Shown: piece after piece, positions 1-8,475 of the stretch
How the letters are laid out: every line of letters starts with the position of its first letter
Numbering within the stretch: the stretch's first letter is position 1
The notes under the pieces: generated by a model
Database searches by the model: none
Told to the model about the DNA's origin: nothing
What the model saw: only the letters and a program-made list of their open reading frames with translations
DNA from: Nocardioides sp.
GTDB taxonomy: Bacteria; Actinomycetota; Actinomycetes; Propionibacteriales; Nocardioidaceae
Assembly (NCBI RefSeq): GCF_030019515.1
Contig: NZ_JASEEQ010000001.1
Span: 186,001-250,000, forward strand
Direction: 5' to 3'
Length of the DNA stretch: 64,000 bases
Program-made: the position numbers and the translations under genes

Positions 1-930
1 TTCCTCCACTCCCACGACGGGGTCCGCCTCGACGACGCGGCCGCGGCGCTGGGCGTCGCACCGGGGCAGCTGCTCAGCGACCTCAAGGTGCTGCTCATGT
101 GTGGGCTGCCCGGGGGTTACCCCGACGACCTGATCGACGTCGATCTGGACGCGCTGGAGGGCCCTGAGGCCGACGGCGTGATCCGGGTGTCGAACGCCGA
201 CTACCTGTCCCGGCCGCTGCGGCTGACCCCCACCGAGGCGACCGCGATCATCGTCGCGCTGCGCGCCCTGCGCTCGGGCGCCCGCGAGGAGACCCGCGAG
301 GTCGTCGACCGGGCGCTCACCAAGCTCGAGGCGGCCGCCACTGAGGGCTCGGCGGCCCGCCAGATCGACCCGGGGGAGGTGGATCTCGAGCGCCTCGACC
401 AGGTCCGCCTGGAGGCCGACCTGCACGACGCGGTCGCCCGGCAGCGCCAGGTCCGGCTCATCTACTTCGTCCCCTCTCGCGATGAGCAGTCCGAGCGCAC
501 CGTCGACCCGCGGGGCATCGTCTCTGCGCACGGGTTCACCTACCTCGATGCCTGGTGCCACAGCGCCCGGGCGCCGCGGCTGTTCCGGCTCGACCGGATC
601 CGCGAGGCCGCGGTGCTCGACACGCCTGTCAGCACCGCGCCGGAGCCGCCGCGCGACCTCTCCGAGGGCCTGTTCAAGAGGGCCGAGGACACCACGCTGG
701 TCACCCTCCGCGTGGAGCCTCCGGCCCGCTGGATCGTCGAGTACTACCCGGTCGAGGCGGTGCGACCCGGCCCGGGTGCGGCACTCGACGTCGACCTGCT
801 CATCGCCGACGAGCGCTGGCTCCAGCGACTGTTGCTCCGCCTGGCACCCCACGCCCGGGTGCTGAGCCCCACCGAGCTCGACCAGGCGTTCACCCGCCGG
901 GCGCGCGCCACCCTCAGCCTTTACGCCTGA
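1..930 (+). CDS. pafC: PafC, WYL-domain transcriptional regulator (5' end outside window)
   Basis: The frame is open from base 1, so this is the last 309 residues of a longer protein. The visible part begins in a winged-helix-like stretch (LDDAAAALGV, SDLKVLLMCG) and ends in a WYL-type ligand domain around residues 135-210 (RQRQVRLIYF, RTVDPRG, FTYLDAWC). PafC pairs with PafB; in mycobacteria the heterodimer activates the LexA-independent DNA-damage response and the genes sit beside the proteasome accessory factor pafA. The following tatA-tatC-helY order matches that mycobacterial locus, which supports PafC over a generic WYL regulator. pafB should lie just upstream, outside the window. Confidence 0.88.
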   Translation, partial: FLHSHDGVRLDDAAAALGVAPGQLLSDLKVLLMCGLPGGYPDDLIDVDLDALEGPEADGVIRVSNADYLSRPLRLTPTEATAIIVALRALRSGAREETREVVDRALTKLEAAATEGSAARQIDPGEVDLERLDQVRLEADLHDAVARQRQVRLIYFVPSRDEQSERTVDPRGIVSAHGFTYLDAWCHSARAPRLFRLDRIREAAVLDTPVSTAPEPPRDLSEGLFKRAEDTTLVTLRVEPPARWIVEYYPVEAVRPGPGAALDVDLLIADERWLQRLLLRLAPHARVLSPTELDQAFTRRARATLSLYA

Positions 931-976
931 CCCGGCGTACCATGAGAACGTCACCATCCAGCCCGTGAGGACACAC

Positions 977-1264
977 ATGCTTCCGCTCGCCATCGGCGGC
1001 CTCGGCACGACCGAGCTGCTCATCATCCTGGCTGTCATCATCCTGCTCTTCGGCGCCGCGAAGCTCCCCGAGCTGGCCCGCGGCAGCGGGCGGGCGCTGC
1101 GGATCTTCAAGGCCGAGACCAAGGGCCTGATGGACGACGACCAGGACGACGTCACCAAGACCCCCGAGCAGCGCGAGCTCGAGTCCCGGCAGGCCGAGCT
1201 GGACCGCCGCCAGGCGGACCTGGACGCGGAGCGGGACCGCCTGCAGCGTCCCGACGGCGCCTGA
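977..1264 (+). CDS. tatA: Twin-arginine translocase subunit TatA
   Basis: A 95-residue protein with one N-terminal membrane helix (about residues 5-25), then the FGxxKLPELARGSG hinge typical of TatA, an amphipathic helix and a charged tail with a glutamine/arginine-rich coiled-coil character. TatA oligomers form the pore for folded twin-arginine substrates. I chose ATG 977 because GTGAGG lies just upstream as a ribosome site; GTG 965 would add four residues but has no such site. It lies 46 bases after pafC and 13 bases before tatC, so it is probably cotranscribed with both. No TatB-type length or sequence is seen. Confidence 0.93.
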   Translation: MLPLAIGGLGTTELLIILAVIILLFGAAKLPELARGSGRALRIFKAETKGLMDDDQDDVTKTPEQRELESRQAELDRRQADLDAERDRLQRPDGA

Positions 1265-1277
1265 GCGCACCCGCCCG

Positions 1278-2132
1278 TTGTCCCTCAGCGGCGTCTTCGA
1301 CTACTTCTCCGGCCGACCCCGCCACCCGGTGGGTGCCGACGGCCGGATGGCCCTCTCGGACCACCTGCGCGAGTTGCGCGCCCGGCTGCTCAAGTCGGTG
1401 CTCTTCCTCGTCCTGACGTTCGCGATCGCGCTCTTCTTCTTCGACCGTCCCCACGACGGTCTGCTCGGGCTCGTGCTCGGGCCCTACAACGACGCGCGTG
1501 CGATGCTCGGCGAGAAGGTCCAGACGAAGGCGTACGTCGCGGGCGCCACCGGCCCGCTGATGCTGCAGCTCAAGCTGTGCGGCGTCGCCGCGATCGTCGC
1601 CTCCAGCCCCTACTGGCTCTACCAGATCTGGGCCTTCGTCGTGCCCGGCCTGCACGACCAGGAGCGGAAGTGGACCCGGATCTTCGCCGCCATCGCCGGC
1701 CCGCTCTTCATCGTCGGCGTCGGCACCGGCTACTACGTGCTGCCGCGCGGCCTGGAGGTCCTGATCGGGTTCACCCCCGCAGGCCTGGACAACCTGGTGG
1801 AGTTCGGCGACTACTTCTCCTTCCTGACCCGGATGCTGCTGGTCTTCGGCATCGCCTTCGAGATCCCACTGTTCGTGGTCATGCTCAACCTCGCCGGGGT
1901 CGTCTCCGGCAAGGCACTCGGCCGGTACCGGCCCTGGATCATCCTCGGTACCTTCGTGTTCGCCGCCGTCGCGACCCCGTCCACCGACCCCTTCTCGATG
2001 ACGATGCTCGCCATCCCGATGCTGGTCCTGTTCCTCGTCGCCGAGATCATCGCGCGAGCCGTCGATCGGGCGCGCGGCCGCAGCCGGCAGGCGACCGACC
2101 AGTGGGCCGACGACGAGGCGTCACCGCTGTGA
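1278..2132 (+). CDS. tatC: Twin-arginine translocase subunit TatC
   Basis: A 284-residue polytopic membrane protein with about six hydrophobic segments and the conserved N-terminal motif ALSDHLRELRARLLKS. TatC binds the twin-arginine signal peptide and recruits TatA. The first possible start is TTG 1278; ATG 1347 (MALSDHLREL) would remove 23 residues and still leave the first membrane helix. Neither has a convincing ribosome site, so the start is uncertain. It follows tatA by 13 bases, and its stop overlaps the GTG of the next gene (GTGA). Confidence 0.93.
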   Translation: MSLSGVFDYFSGRPRHPVGADGRMALSDHLRELRARLLKSVLFLVLTFAIALFFFDRPHDGLLGLVLGPYNDARAMLGEKVQTKAYVAGATGPLMLQLKLCGVAAIVASSPYWLYQIWAFVVPGLHDQERKWTRIFAAIAGPLFIVGVGTGYYVLPRGLEVLIGFTPAGLDNLVEFGDYFSFLTRMLLVFGIAFEIPLFVVMLNLAGVVSGKALGRYRPWIILGTFVFAAVATPSTDPFSMTMLAIPMLVLFLVAEIIARAVDRARGRSRQATDQWADDEASPL

Positions 2133-2536
2133 CCGCACCGGCGGGCTTCGACGCGGTCGACCCGTTCGACCTGCCCGACTGGCTCGGGGTCTCGGACGTG
2201 ACCTGGGCCCCCGAGACCGGCGTCCGCCGCGGGCACGCGGTGACGGGCCTGCTCACCAGCCCCGGCCAGGAGCCGATCCGGTGCGACCTGCTCGCGGTCG
2301 ACCCTGCGTACCCCGCCACCGTGGCCCCCGAGACGGTGCGCCACGACGCGCACCAGGCCTGGCGGTACGGCCAGGTGCTCCTCGTCGGCCGCGACGGCCG
2401 CCTGACGCTCGCAGTCCCGGGCACCGGGTTCACCGCCGACCTGGTCCTCGAGGCGGTCGGCCGGCTGGCGCTCGCGGTCGGCGCCTCGGTCGAGCGCTAC
2501 TCCGTGCTGCTGCGGATCGGCGCCGAGAGGCCCTAG
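2129..2536 (+). CDS. Conserved hypothetical protein in the tat-helY operon
   Basis: A 135-residue acidic soluble protein starting at GTG 2129, overlapping the tatC stop by 4 bases, which implies translational coupling. It has no signal peptide or membrane segment. Visible features are an N-terminal DLPDWLGVSDVTW stretch and a C-terminal alternating hydrophobic segment (LVLEAVGRLALAVGAS). I do not recognise a domain. Codon use matches its neighbours, and the position suggests a vertically inherited lineage-specific gene rather than an insertion. A role cannot be assigned from the sequence. Confidence 0.75.
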   Translation: MTAPAGFDAVDPFDLPDWLGVSDVTWAPETGVRRGHAVTGLLTSPGQEPIRCDLLAVDPAYPATVAPETVRHDAHQAWRYGQVLLVGRDGRLTLAVPGTGFTADLVLEAVGRLALAVGASVERYSVLLRIGAERP

Positions 2537-2546
2537 TCTCACCCGC

Positions 2547-3422
2547 GTGACCGACCGGGACATCGCGCTGCTGACGAACCCCACCGCGGGCAAGGGTCGC
2601 GGGGCCCGCTACCGCGACGCCGCCCTGGCGCACCTGCGCGCCGCGGGGCTGACCGTCCGCAACCTGACCGGGCGCGACGCCGACGAGTCCCAGGACCTCG
2701 CGCACCAGGCCGTCGCGGACGGCGTCGACGCGCTGGTGATCGTCGGCGGCGACGGCATGGTGCACCTCGCGGTGCAGGCGCTCGCCGGCACCGGCATCCC
2801 GCTCGGGCTGGTACCGGCCGGCACCGGCAACGACGTCGCCCGCTACTTCGACGTGCCCCGCAGGGACCCCCGGGCGGCCGCCGACGTCGTGATCGGCGGG
2901 CGCACCCGGGTGGTGGACCTGGCGCGCAGCGGCCGCCAGTACTACCTCACCGTGCTCGCCGCCGGCTTCGACGCGATCGTCAACGAGCGGGCCAACAAGA
3001 TGACCTGGCCCAAGGGCCAGATGCGCTACAACCTGGCGACGCTCGCCGAGCTGCGCACCTTCGAGCCGATCCCGTACACCCTCGACCTCGACGGCGTCGC
3101 GCACCACCTCGAGGCGATGCTGGTCGCCGTCGGCAACGGCCCGTCGTTCGGTGGCGGACTGCGGATCACCGAGGGGGCGCTCCTCGACGACGGGCTGCTG
3201 GACGTGGTGATCATCAAGCCGATGAGCAAGGCCGGCCTGATCCGCACCTACCCCAAGCTGTTCAAGGGCACCCACGTGACCCACCCGCAGTACGAGCACC
3301 ACCGGGTCCGCACGATCACCGTCGCCGCACCGGGCATCGTGTCCTACGCCGACGGGGAGCGCTTCGGGCCGCTGCCGCTGACCGTGGAGTGTGCGCCCGG
3401 CGCGTTGACCGTCCTCACGTAG
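2547..3422 (+). CDS. Diacylglycerol/sphingosine kinase-like lipid kinase
   Basis: A 291-residue DAGK-catalytic family protein. The N-terminus holds the LLTNPTAGKGRG nucleotide loop, followed by VIVGGDGM (the family GGDGT motif, with Met in place of Thr) and PAGTGNDVARYF. The C-terminal beta domain contains GGGLRITEGALLDDGLLDV, normal for this fold. Members phosphorylate diacylglycerol or related lipids at the membrane, recycling lipid or making phosphatidyl-inositol-mannoside precursors. GTG 2547 follows the previous stop by 10 bases, and helY starts 9 bases after the end, so the gene is in the operon. The exact lipid substrate cannot be read from sequence. Confidence 0.87.
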   Translation: MTDRDIALLTNPTAGKGRGARYRDAALAHLRAAGLTVRNLTGRDADESQDLAHQAVADGVDALVIVGGDGMVHLAVQALAGTGIPLGLVPAGTGNDVARYFDVPRRDPRAAADVVIGGRTRVVDLARSGRQYYLTVLAAGFDAIVNERANKMTWPKGQMRYNLATLAELRTFEPIPYTLDLDGVAHHLEAMLVAVGNGPSFGGGLRITEGALLDDGLLDVVIIKPMSKAGLIRTYPKLFKGTHVTHPQYEHHRVRTITVAAPGIVSYADGERFGPLPLTVECAPGALTVLT

Positions 3423-3431
3423 GTTGGGCTC

Positions 3432-6254
3432 ATGAGCAGCGCCTCGGACGACCGCAGCCCGTCCGAGCGGTACGCCGAGTACCGCACCGATCGCAAGCAC
3501 CCCGTGCTCCGGGACTTCCGGGCCCTCTACGGCTTCGACCTCGACGACTTCCAGGTGCGGAGCTGCCAGGCGATCGAGGCGGGTCGCGGGGTACTGGTCG
3601 CCGCCCCGACCGGCTCCGGCAAGACGATCGTGGGCGAGTTCGCGATCCACCTGGCGCTGCAGACCGGGCGCAAGGCGTTCTACACGACCCCGATCAAGGC
3701 CCTCTCGAACCAGAAGTACAACGACCTGGTCGCCCGGTACGGGCCCGACCAGGTCGGCCTGCTCACCGGCGACAACGTCGTCAACGGCGAGGCGCCCGTC
3801 GTCGTGATGACCACCGAGGTGCTGCGCAACATGCTGTACGCCGGGTCCCGCACCCTGCTCGGCCTCGGGTTCGTCGTCATGGACGAGGTGCACTACCTCG
3901 CCGACCGCTCCCGGGGCGCCGTGTGGGAGGAGGTCATCATCCACCTCCCCGAGTCGGTGTCCCTGGTCTCGCTGTCGGCCACCGTGTCGAACGCCGAGGA
4001 GTTCGGGGAGTGGCTGGAGACCGTGCGCGGCGACACGACGACGATCGTCGAGGAGCGGCGCCCGGTGCCGCTCTACCAGCACGTGATGGTGGGCCGCCGG
4101 CTGCTCGACCTGTTCGCATCCTCCGACGTCGACGCCGCCGCCGGGTTCGTCAAGGAGGGCGCCCCGGTCAACGACGAGCTGGTGAAGGTCGCCCGGGACG
4201 ACTGGGCCAGCAGCCGGATCAAGGACCGGCGCAACCCGCGCGGCCGGTCCAAGCCGGGGCAGCGCAACGTCGGCAACGGGCGCCGGGTCTGGATCCCCAG
4301 CCGACCCGAGGTCATCGACCGCCTCGACCGCGAGCGCCTGCTCCCCGCGATCGTCTTCATCTTCAGTCGGGTGGGCTGCGACGCCGCGGTGACCCAGTGC
4401 CTCAACGCGGGCGTGCGGCTCACCTCGCCGGAGGAGCGGGACACGATCTACGCCTACGTCGAGGAGGCCTGCAGCGACCTGCCCGCCGACGACCTCCACG
4501 TGCTGGGCTACCACGACTTCCTCGACGGCCTGACCCGCGGCGTCGCGGCCCACCACGCGGGCATGCTGCCGGCGTTCAAGCAGTGCGTGGAGGAGCTGTT
4601 CGTGCGCGGCCTGTGCAAGGTCGTGTTCGCCACCGAGACGCTCGCGCTGGGCATCAACATGCCGGCGCGCACCGTGGTGATCGAGAAGCTCACCAAGTGG
4701 AACGGCGAGACGCACGCCGACATCACGCCGGGGGAGTACACCCAGCTCACCGGCCGCGCGGGACGGCGCGGCCTGGACGTCGAGGGCCACGGGGTCGTGC
4801 TCTGGCAGCCCGGGATGAACCCCCGCGAGCTCGCCGGCCTCGCCTCCACGCGCACCTACCCGCTCCGGTCGTCCTTCCGCCCGTCGTACAACATGGCGGT
4901 CAACCTCGTGCACCAGTTCGGCCGCGAGCGCTCCCGCGAGCTGCTGGAGCAGTCCTTCGCCCAGTTCCAGGCCGACAAGGCCGTGGTCGGTCTGGCCCGA
5001 CAGCTGCGCAAGAGCGAGGACGCGCTCGAGGGCTACCGGGACGCCGCGACCTGCCACCTCGGCGACTTCATGGAGTACGCCGGGCTCCGCCGCCGGGTCG
5101 GCGAGGTCGAGAAGGGCGCCAGCCGCACGCGCCGTGCCGACCAGCGCGAGGCCGCCATCGAGTCGCTGCGCGCGCTCCGGCCCGGGGACGTGATCGAGGT
5201 GCCGACCGGCAAGTTCGCCGGCTTCGCGGTCGTGGTCGACCCCGGCTGGTCGGCCGAGGGCCCCCGTCCGTACGTCGTCACCGCGGATCGGCAGGCCCGC
5301 CGGCTGGCGATGATCGACTTCCCCACGCCGGTGACGGCGCTCGCCCGGGTGAAGGTCCCCAAGAGCTTCAACGGGCGCAACCCGCAGATGCGTCGCGACC
5401 TGGCCTCGGCGCTGCGCTCCCGCACCCACGACCTCACCCCGCCCCCACCCGGCCGCTCGTCGGGTCGGTCGGCGGGCGGCCGCGACCAGGTCCGCACCGC
5501 TGCCGACGAGGAGATCGCGCTGCTGCGCGCCGAGATCAAGGCGCATCCCTGCCACGAGTGCCCCGAGCGCGAGGACCACGCGCGGTGGGCGGAGCGGTAC
5601 TTCAAGCTCGACCGGGACGCCCAGACCCTCAAGCGGCGGGTCGAGCAGCGCACGAACACCGTGGCCCGTCAGTTCGACCGGGTGTGCGAGGTGCTGGCCG
5701 CGCTCGGCTACCTCAGCGGCGACGGCGCCGACGCCCGGGTCACCGAGCGCGGCAGCCGTCTCCGGCGCCTGTACTCCGACATGGACCTGCTCGCCGCCGA
5801 GTCGATGCGGCACGGGCTCTGGGACGCGCTCTCGCCCTCCGAGCTGGCCGCGGCCCTCTCGGTGCTGGTCTTCGAGGCGCGCCGGCCCGACGACGCGTCC
5901 TCGCCCCGGATCCCCGGCGGCGCGGTGCGTGAGGTGGTCGGCGAGATGGTCCGGCTCTGGGGCAGCCTGGAGGCGCTCGAGCGCGAGCACAAGCTCGACT
6001 TCCTGCGCCAGCCCGACCTCGGCTTCGCGTGGGTCGCCTACCGCTGGGCGGAGGGCGACGACCTCGACGACGTCCTGGTCGTCAGCGACCTCGCGGCCGG
6101 CGACTTCGTGCGCTGGATGAAGCAGCTGCTCGACCTGGCGGGGCAGGTCGCCGATGCGGCCGGACCGACGCCGTTGCGCGACACCGCGCGGGAGGTGGTC
6201 CGCCGGCTGCGTCGCGGCGTGGTGGCCTACTCCTCGCTCGCCGACGACGCGTGA
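3432..6254 (+). CDS. helY: HelY, Ski2-like DEVH-box helicase
   Basis: A 940-residue superfamily 2 helicase. Walker A APTGSGKT is at about residues 58-65, DEVH at 151-154, SAT at 182-184 and motif VI QLTGRAGRRG at 438-447. The remaining half has the winged-helix/helical accessory region of Ski2/Mtr4 relatives, including a Cys-rich AHPCHECPERE. Mycobacterial HelY occupies the same position after tatC, which supports the name. Likely role is ATP-driven remodelling of structured RNA or RNA-DNA hybrids in the cytoplasm. It ends the operon, with a convergent gene 18 bases away. Confidence 0.92.
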   Translation: MSSASDDRSPSERYAEYRTDRKHPVLRDFRALYGFDLDDFQVRSCQAIEAGRGVLVAAPTGSGKTIVGEFAIHLALQTGRKAFYTTPIKALSNQKYNDLVARYGPDQVGLLTGDNVVNGEAPVVVMTTEVLRNMLYAGSRTLLGLGFVVMDEVHYLADRSRGAVWEEVIIHLPESVSLVSLSATVSNAEEFGEWLETVRGDTTTIVEERRPVPLYQHVMVGRRLLDLFASSDVDAAAGFVKEGAPVNDELVKVARDDWASSRIKDRRNPRGRSKPGQRNVGNGRRVWIPSRPEVIDRLDRERLLPAIVFIFSRVGCDAAVTQCLNAGVRLTSPEERDTIYAYVEEACSDLPADDLHVLGYHDFLDGLTRGVAAHHAGMLPAFKQCVEELFVRGLCKVVFATETLALGINMPARTVVIEKLTKWNGETHADITPGEYTQLTGRAGRRGLDVEGHGVVLWQPGMNPRELAGLASTRTYPLRSSFRPSYNMAVNLVHQFGRERSRELLEQSFAQFQADKAVVGLARQLRKSEDALEGYRDAATCHLGDFMEYAGLRRRVGEVEKGASRTRRADQREAAIESLRALRPGDVIEVPTGKFAGFAVVVDPGWSAEGPRPYVVTADRQARRLAMIDFPTPVTALARVKVPKSFNGRNPQMRRDLASALRSRTHDLTPPPPGRSSGRSAGGRDQVRTAADEEIALLRAEIKAHPCHECPEREDHARWAERYFKLDRDAQTLKRRVEQRTNTVARQFDRVCEVLAALGYLSGDGADARVTERGSRLRRLYSDMDLLAAESMRHGLWDALSPSELAAALSVLVFEARRPDDASSPRIPGGAVREVVGEMVRLWGSLEALEREHKLDFLRQPDLGFAWVAYRWAEGDDLDDVLVVSDLAAGDFVRWMKQLLDLAGQVADAAGPTPLRDTAREVVRRLRRGVVAYSSLADDA

Positions 6255-6272
6255 GTCGGGGCCCGGGCCGGG

Positions 6273-6941
6273 TCAGCGACCGGGGGAGCGGGCCGCCTGC
6301 TCGATGGGGACGTCGCCGTTCACGACGTTCCACTGCTGGCCGATGCTGCTCGGCACGTCCAGCACCGCGGCCAGCACGGCGGCGGTGTCGGCGCGGGTGA
6401 CCTCGCCGCGGGCGACCCCCGGGCCGAGGGCGACGTGCCCGGTGGCCGGCTCGTCGGTGAGCCGGCCGGGGCGCAGGATCGTCCAGTCCAGGCCGCTGGC
6501 GCGCAGGGCGGCGTCGGCGTCGCGCTTGGCCTCGACGTACGCCCGCCAGACGTCGCCGGTGTCGGCGTCCAGCGGGTCGTCCACCCCGATCGCGGACACC
6601 TGCACGAGGCGGCGGATCCCGGCCGCCCGGGCGGCCTCGATCGACTTCAGCGAGCCCTCGAGATCGACGGTGCGCTTGCGCTCGACGTTGCCGTCGGGGC
6701 CGCCGCCCGCGGCGAAGACGACGGCGTCGCAGCCGGCGAACGCGGCCGCGAACTCCGCCGCGCCCTGGTGCTCGATGTCGAGCATCCGCACCTCGGCGCC
6801 GCGGCCCTCCAGCTCCTCGCGGTAGGCCTCGTTCCGCACCAGCGCGACCGGGTCGTGGTCCGCACGTCGGAGCAGGGGGACGAGCTGCCGGGCGATCTGG
6901 CCGTGGCCGCCGACGATGGCGATGCGAGTCATGTCCTTCAC
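6273..6941 (-). CDS. NAD(P)H-binding protein, NmrA/YwnB-like atypical SDR
   Basis: A 222-residue Rossmann protein. The dinucleotide loop VGGHGQIARQL is at about residues 10-20 and the segment AVVFAAGGG around 80 follows strand four. There is no Tyr-x3-Lys pair typical of active short-chain dehydrogenases, although VSAIGVDDP lies at the usual place, so it may be a redox sensor or have changed chemistry. GTG 6941 gives MKDMTRIAIVGG; ATG 6932 (MTRIAIVGG) is an equally good start. It is a single gene, convergent with helY. Two strong inverted palindromes lie 22-76 bases upstream (6963-7017) and are probably its operators. Confidence 0.82.
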   Translation of the reverse strand: MKDMTRIAIVGGHGQIARQLVPLLRRADHDPVALVRNEAYREELEGRGAEVRMLDIEHQGAAEFAAAFAGCDAVVFAAGGGPDGNVERKRTVDLEGSLKSIEAARAAGIRRLVQVSAIGVDDPLDADTGDVWRAYVEAKRDADAALRASGLDWTILRPGRLTDEPATGHVALGPGVARGEVTRADTAAVLAAVLDVPSSIGQQWNVVNGDVPIEQAARSPGR

Positions 6942-6962
6942 CGTACGAGCGGCCCGGTTGTC

Positions 6963-7017
6963 GTTTGGTCACCAACCGCAGTCAGGAACCGGCCAGATCT
7001 GTCGTTGGTGACCAAAC
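6963..7017. promoter_or_regulatory. Pair of TTGGTnACCAA palindromes, likely operators
   Basis: GTTTGGTCACCAAC at 6963-6976 and its exact reverse complement GTTGGTGACCAAAC at 7004-7017. Each copy is itself an 11-base palindrome around one central base. Their centres are 41 bases apart, close to four helical turns, so two dimers could bind one DNA face. They lie upstream of the minus-strand NAD(P)-binding gene and after the end of the exonuclease gene. A 14-base-pair hairpin terminator with a long loop is the alternative, but the internal symmetry of each copy favours protein binding sites. The regulator is not identified. Confidence 0.6.
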
Positions 7018-7025
7018 CGCGGCGA

Positions 7026-7961
7026 TCAGCGACCCACGAGCACGTCGGTGAGCCGCTGGACCGGGCTCTCGATGCCCCACCGCTGGGCGAGATCGGCGAC
7101 GCGCGGCAGGTCACGGGGCTCGGCCGGGAGGCGGGTGTCGGCCGGGCCGAGGTCGAGGTCGCGGGCCACGGCGACCACCTGGGGCGCGACCTCGAGGTAC
7201 GCCGAGGCCGCCTTGATCTTCCCCCGCGGGCCGGGCCCCATGTCGGAGTCGGGGTCGAGGGCGGCCGCGACGATCCCGTCCATGTCGCCGAAGCGACCCA
7301 GCAGGGTCGCGGCCGTCTTCTCCCCGACGCCGGCCACGCCGGGCAGCCCGTCCGAGGCGTCGCCGCGCAGGGTGGCGAAGTCGGCGTACTGCCGGGCGTC
7401 GATGCCGTACTTCGCGCGCACCCACTCGTTGGTCACCCGCTCGTGGTTGCCCACCCCGCGGGCGATGTAGAGCACGCGGACATCGGCGTCGTCGTCGACG
7501 AGCTGGAAGAGGTCCCGGTCGCCGGTCACGACGTCGACCGGCTGCCGCGCCTGCGTGGCCAGCGAGCCGATGACGTCGTCGGCCTCGTAGCCGTCCGCCC
7601 CGAGCACGCAGATCCCGAACGCCTCGAGCATCTCGCGGATGATCGGGACCTGCACCTCCAGCGGATCGGGCACCTCCTCGACGTCCGGCGCGCCGGTGCG
7701 CTCGGCCTCGACTCGGTGCGCCTTGTACGACGGCAGCAGGTCGACCCGCCACTGGGGGCGCCAGTCGTTGTCCCAGCAGGCGACCAGGTGGGTCGGCCGG
7801 TAGTCGGCGACCAGCCGCGAGATGAAGTCGAGCAGCCCACGCACGGCGTTGACCGGAGTGCCGTCCGGCGCCAGGATCTCGGGGACCCCGAAGAAGGCCC
7901 GGAAGTACATCGAGGCGGAGTCGAGAAGCATCAGTCGCCCGGGCTGGTCCACGACCCGCAT
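7026..7961 (-). CDS. 5'-3' exonuclease (Pol I N-terminal-like)
   Basis: A 311-residue stand-alone relative of the N-terminal nuclease domain of DNA polymerase I. The acidic metal-binding residues are spread as expected: MLLDSASMYFRAFFG at the N-terminus, CWDNDWRPQWR, GYEADDVIGSLA, VTGDRDLFQLV, then SDGLPGVAGVGEKTAATLL, which is the helix-hairpin-helix DNA-binding element. Such proteins cut flaps or RNA primers. I chose ATG 7961 (MRVVDQPGR) because upstream in-frame residues look like non-coding sequence and run into the divergent AsnC gene, which starts only 28 bases away. Confidence 0.88.
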   Translation of the reverse strand: MRVVDQPGRLMLLDSASMYFRAFFGVPEILAPDGTPVNAVRGLLDFISRLVADYRPTHLVACWDNDWRPQWRVDLLPSYKAHRVEAERTGAPDVEEVPDPLEVQVPIIREMLEAFGICVLGADGYEADDVIGSLATQARQPVDVVTGDRDLFQLVDDDADVRVLYIARGVGNHERVTNEWVRAKYGIDARQYADFATLRGDASDGLPGVAGVGEKTAATLLGRFGDMDGIVAAALDPDSDMGPGPRGKIKAASAYLEVAPQVVAVARDLDLGPADTRLPAEPRDLPRVADLAQRWGIESPVQRLTDVLVGR

Positions 7962-7989
7962 CCTGCCACGCGACGCTACGCTGAGCGCC

Positions 7990-8442
7990 GTGAGCCAGTC
8001 CGAACTCGAAGGCACCGACCGCAAGATCCTCGAGCTTCTCGCGAAGGACGGCCGGATGTCGTTCACCGACCTCGGCAAGGCCACCGGCCTGTCGACGTCG
8101 GCCGTCCACCAGCGGGTCAAGCGTCTCGAGGGACGCGGCCTGATCCGGGGCTACGGCGCGGTCATCGACCACGAGCAGCTCGGCCTTCCGCTCACGGCCT
8201 TCATCTCGATCCGGCCGATCGACCCCTCGCAGCCCGACGACTCGCCCGAGCGGGTCCGCACCATCCCCGAGATCGAGTCGTGCTGGTCGGTTGCCGGCGA
8301 CGAGTCCTACATCCTCAAGGTCCGGGTGGCCACCCCGACCGACCTGGAGGACCTGCTCGCGCGGATCCGCGCGTCGGCCAACGTGTCGACCCGCACCACC
8401 ATCGTGCTCTCGACGCCGTTCGAGGGCCGCTCGGCCATCTGA
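7990..8442 (+). CDS. Lrp/AsnC family transcriptional regulator
   Basis: A 150-residue regulator starting at GTG 7990. An N-terminal helix-turn-helix (DRKILELLAKDGRMSFTDL, then STSAVHQRVKRLEGRG) is followed by a C-terminal RAM effector domain (CWSVAGDESYILKV, DLEDLLARI). Family members bind amino acids and often control the operon next door. It converges on kamA, the first lysine-degradation enzyme, with a 33-base gap, so lysine or beta-lysine is a plausible effector. That is inference from position only. It is divergent from the exonuclease gene with a 28-base shared control region. Confidence 0.87.
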   Translation: MSQSELEGTDRKILELLAKDGRMSFTDLGKATGLSTSAVHQRVKRLEGRGLIRGYGAVIDHEQLGLPLTAFISIRPIDPSQPDDSPERVRTIPEIESCWSVAGDESYILKVRVATPTDLEDLLARIRASANVSTRTTIVLSTPFEGRSAI

Positions 8443-8452
8443 GGGCCGTCGC

Positions 8453-8469
8453 GGCGGCCGGACGCCGCC
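8453..8469. terminator. Short GC hairpin between convergent genes
   Basis: Arms GGCGGC (8453-8458) and GCCGCC (8464-8469) around a 5-base loop, midway between the convergent ends of the AsnC regulator and kamA. There is no T-run on either strand, so it is only a weak candidate for a bidirectional terminator. Confidence 0.3.
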
Positions 8470-8475
8470 CGGGGA

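Noticed and set aside
2430..5990. Very long open frame on the minus strand opposite the lipid kinase and helY genes
   Set aside because: It is the mirror of a high-GC coding region. Its sequence is His/Val/Gly/Arg-rich without domains and helY has clear motifs in the real frame.
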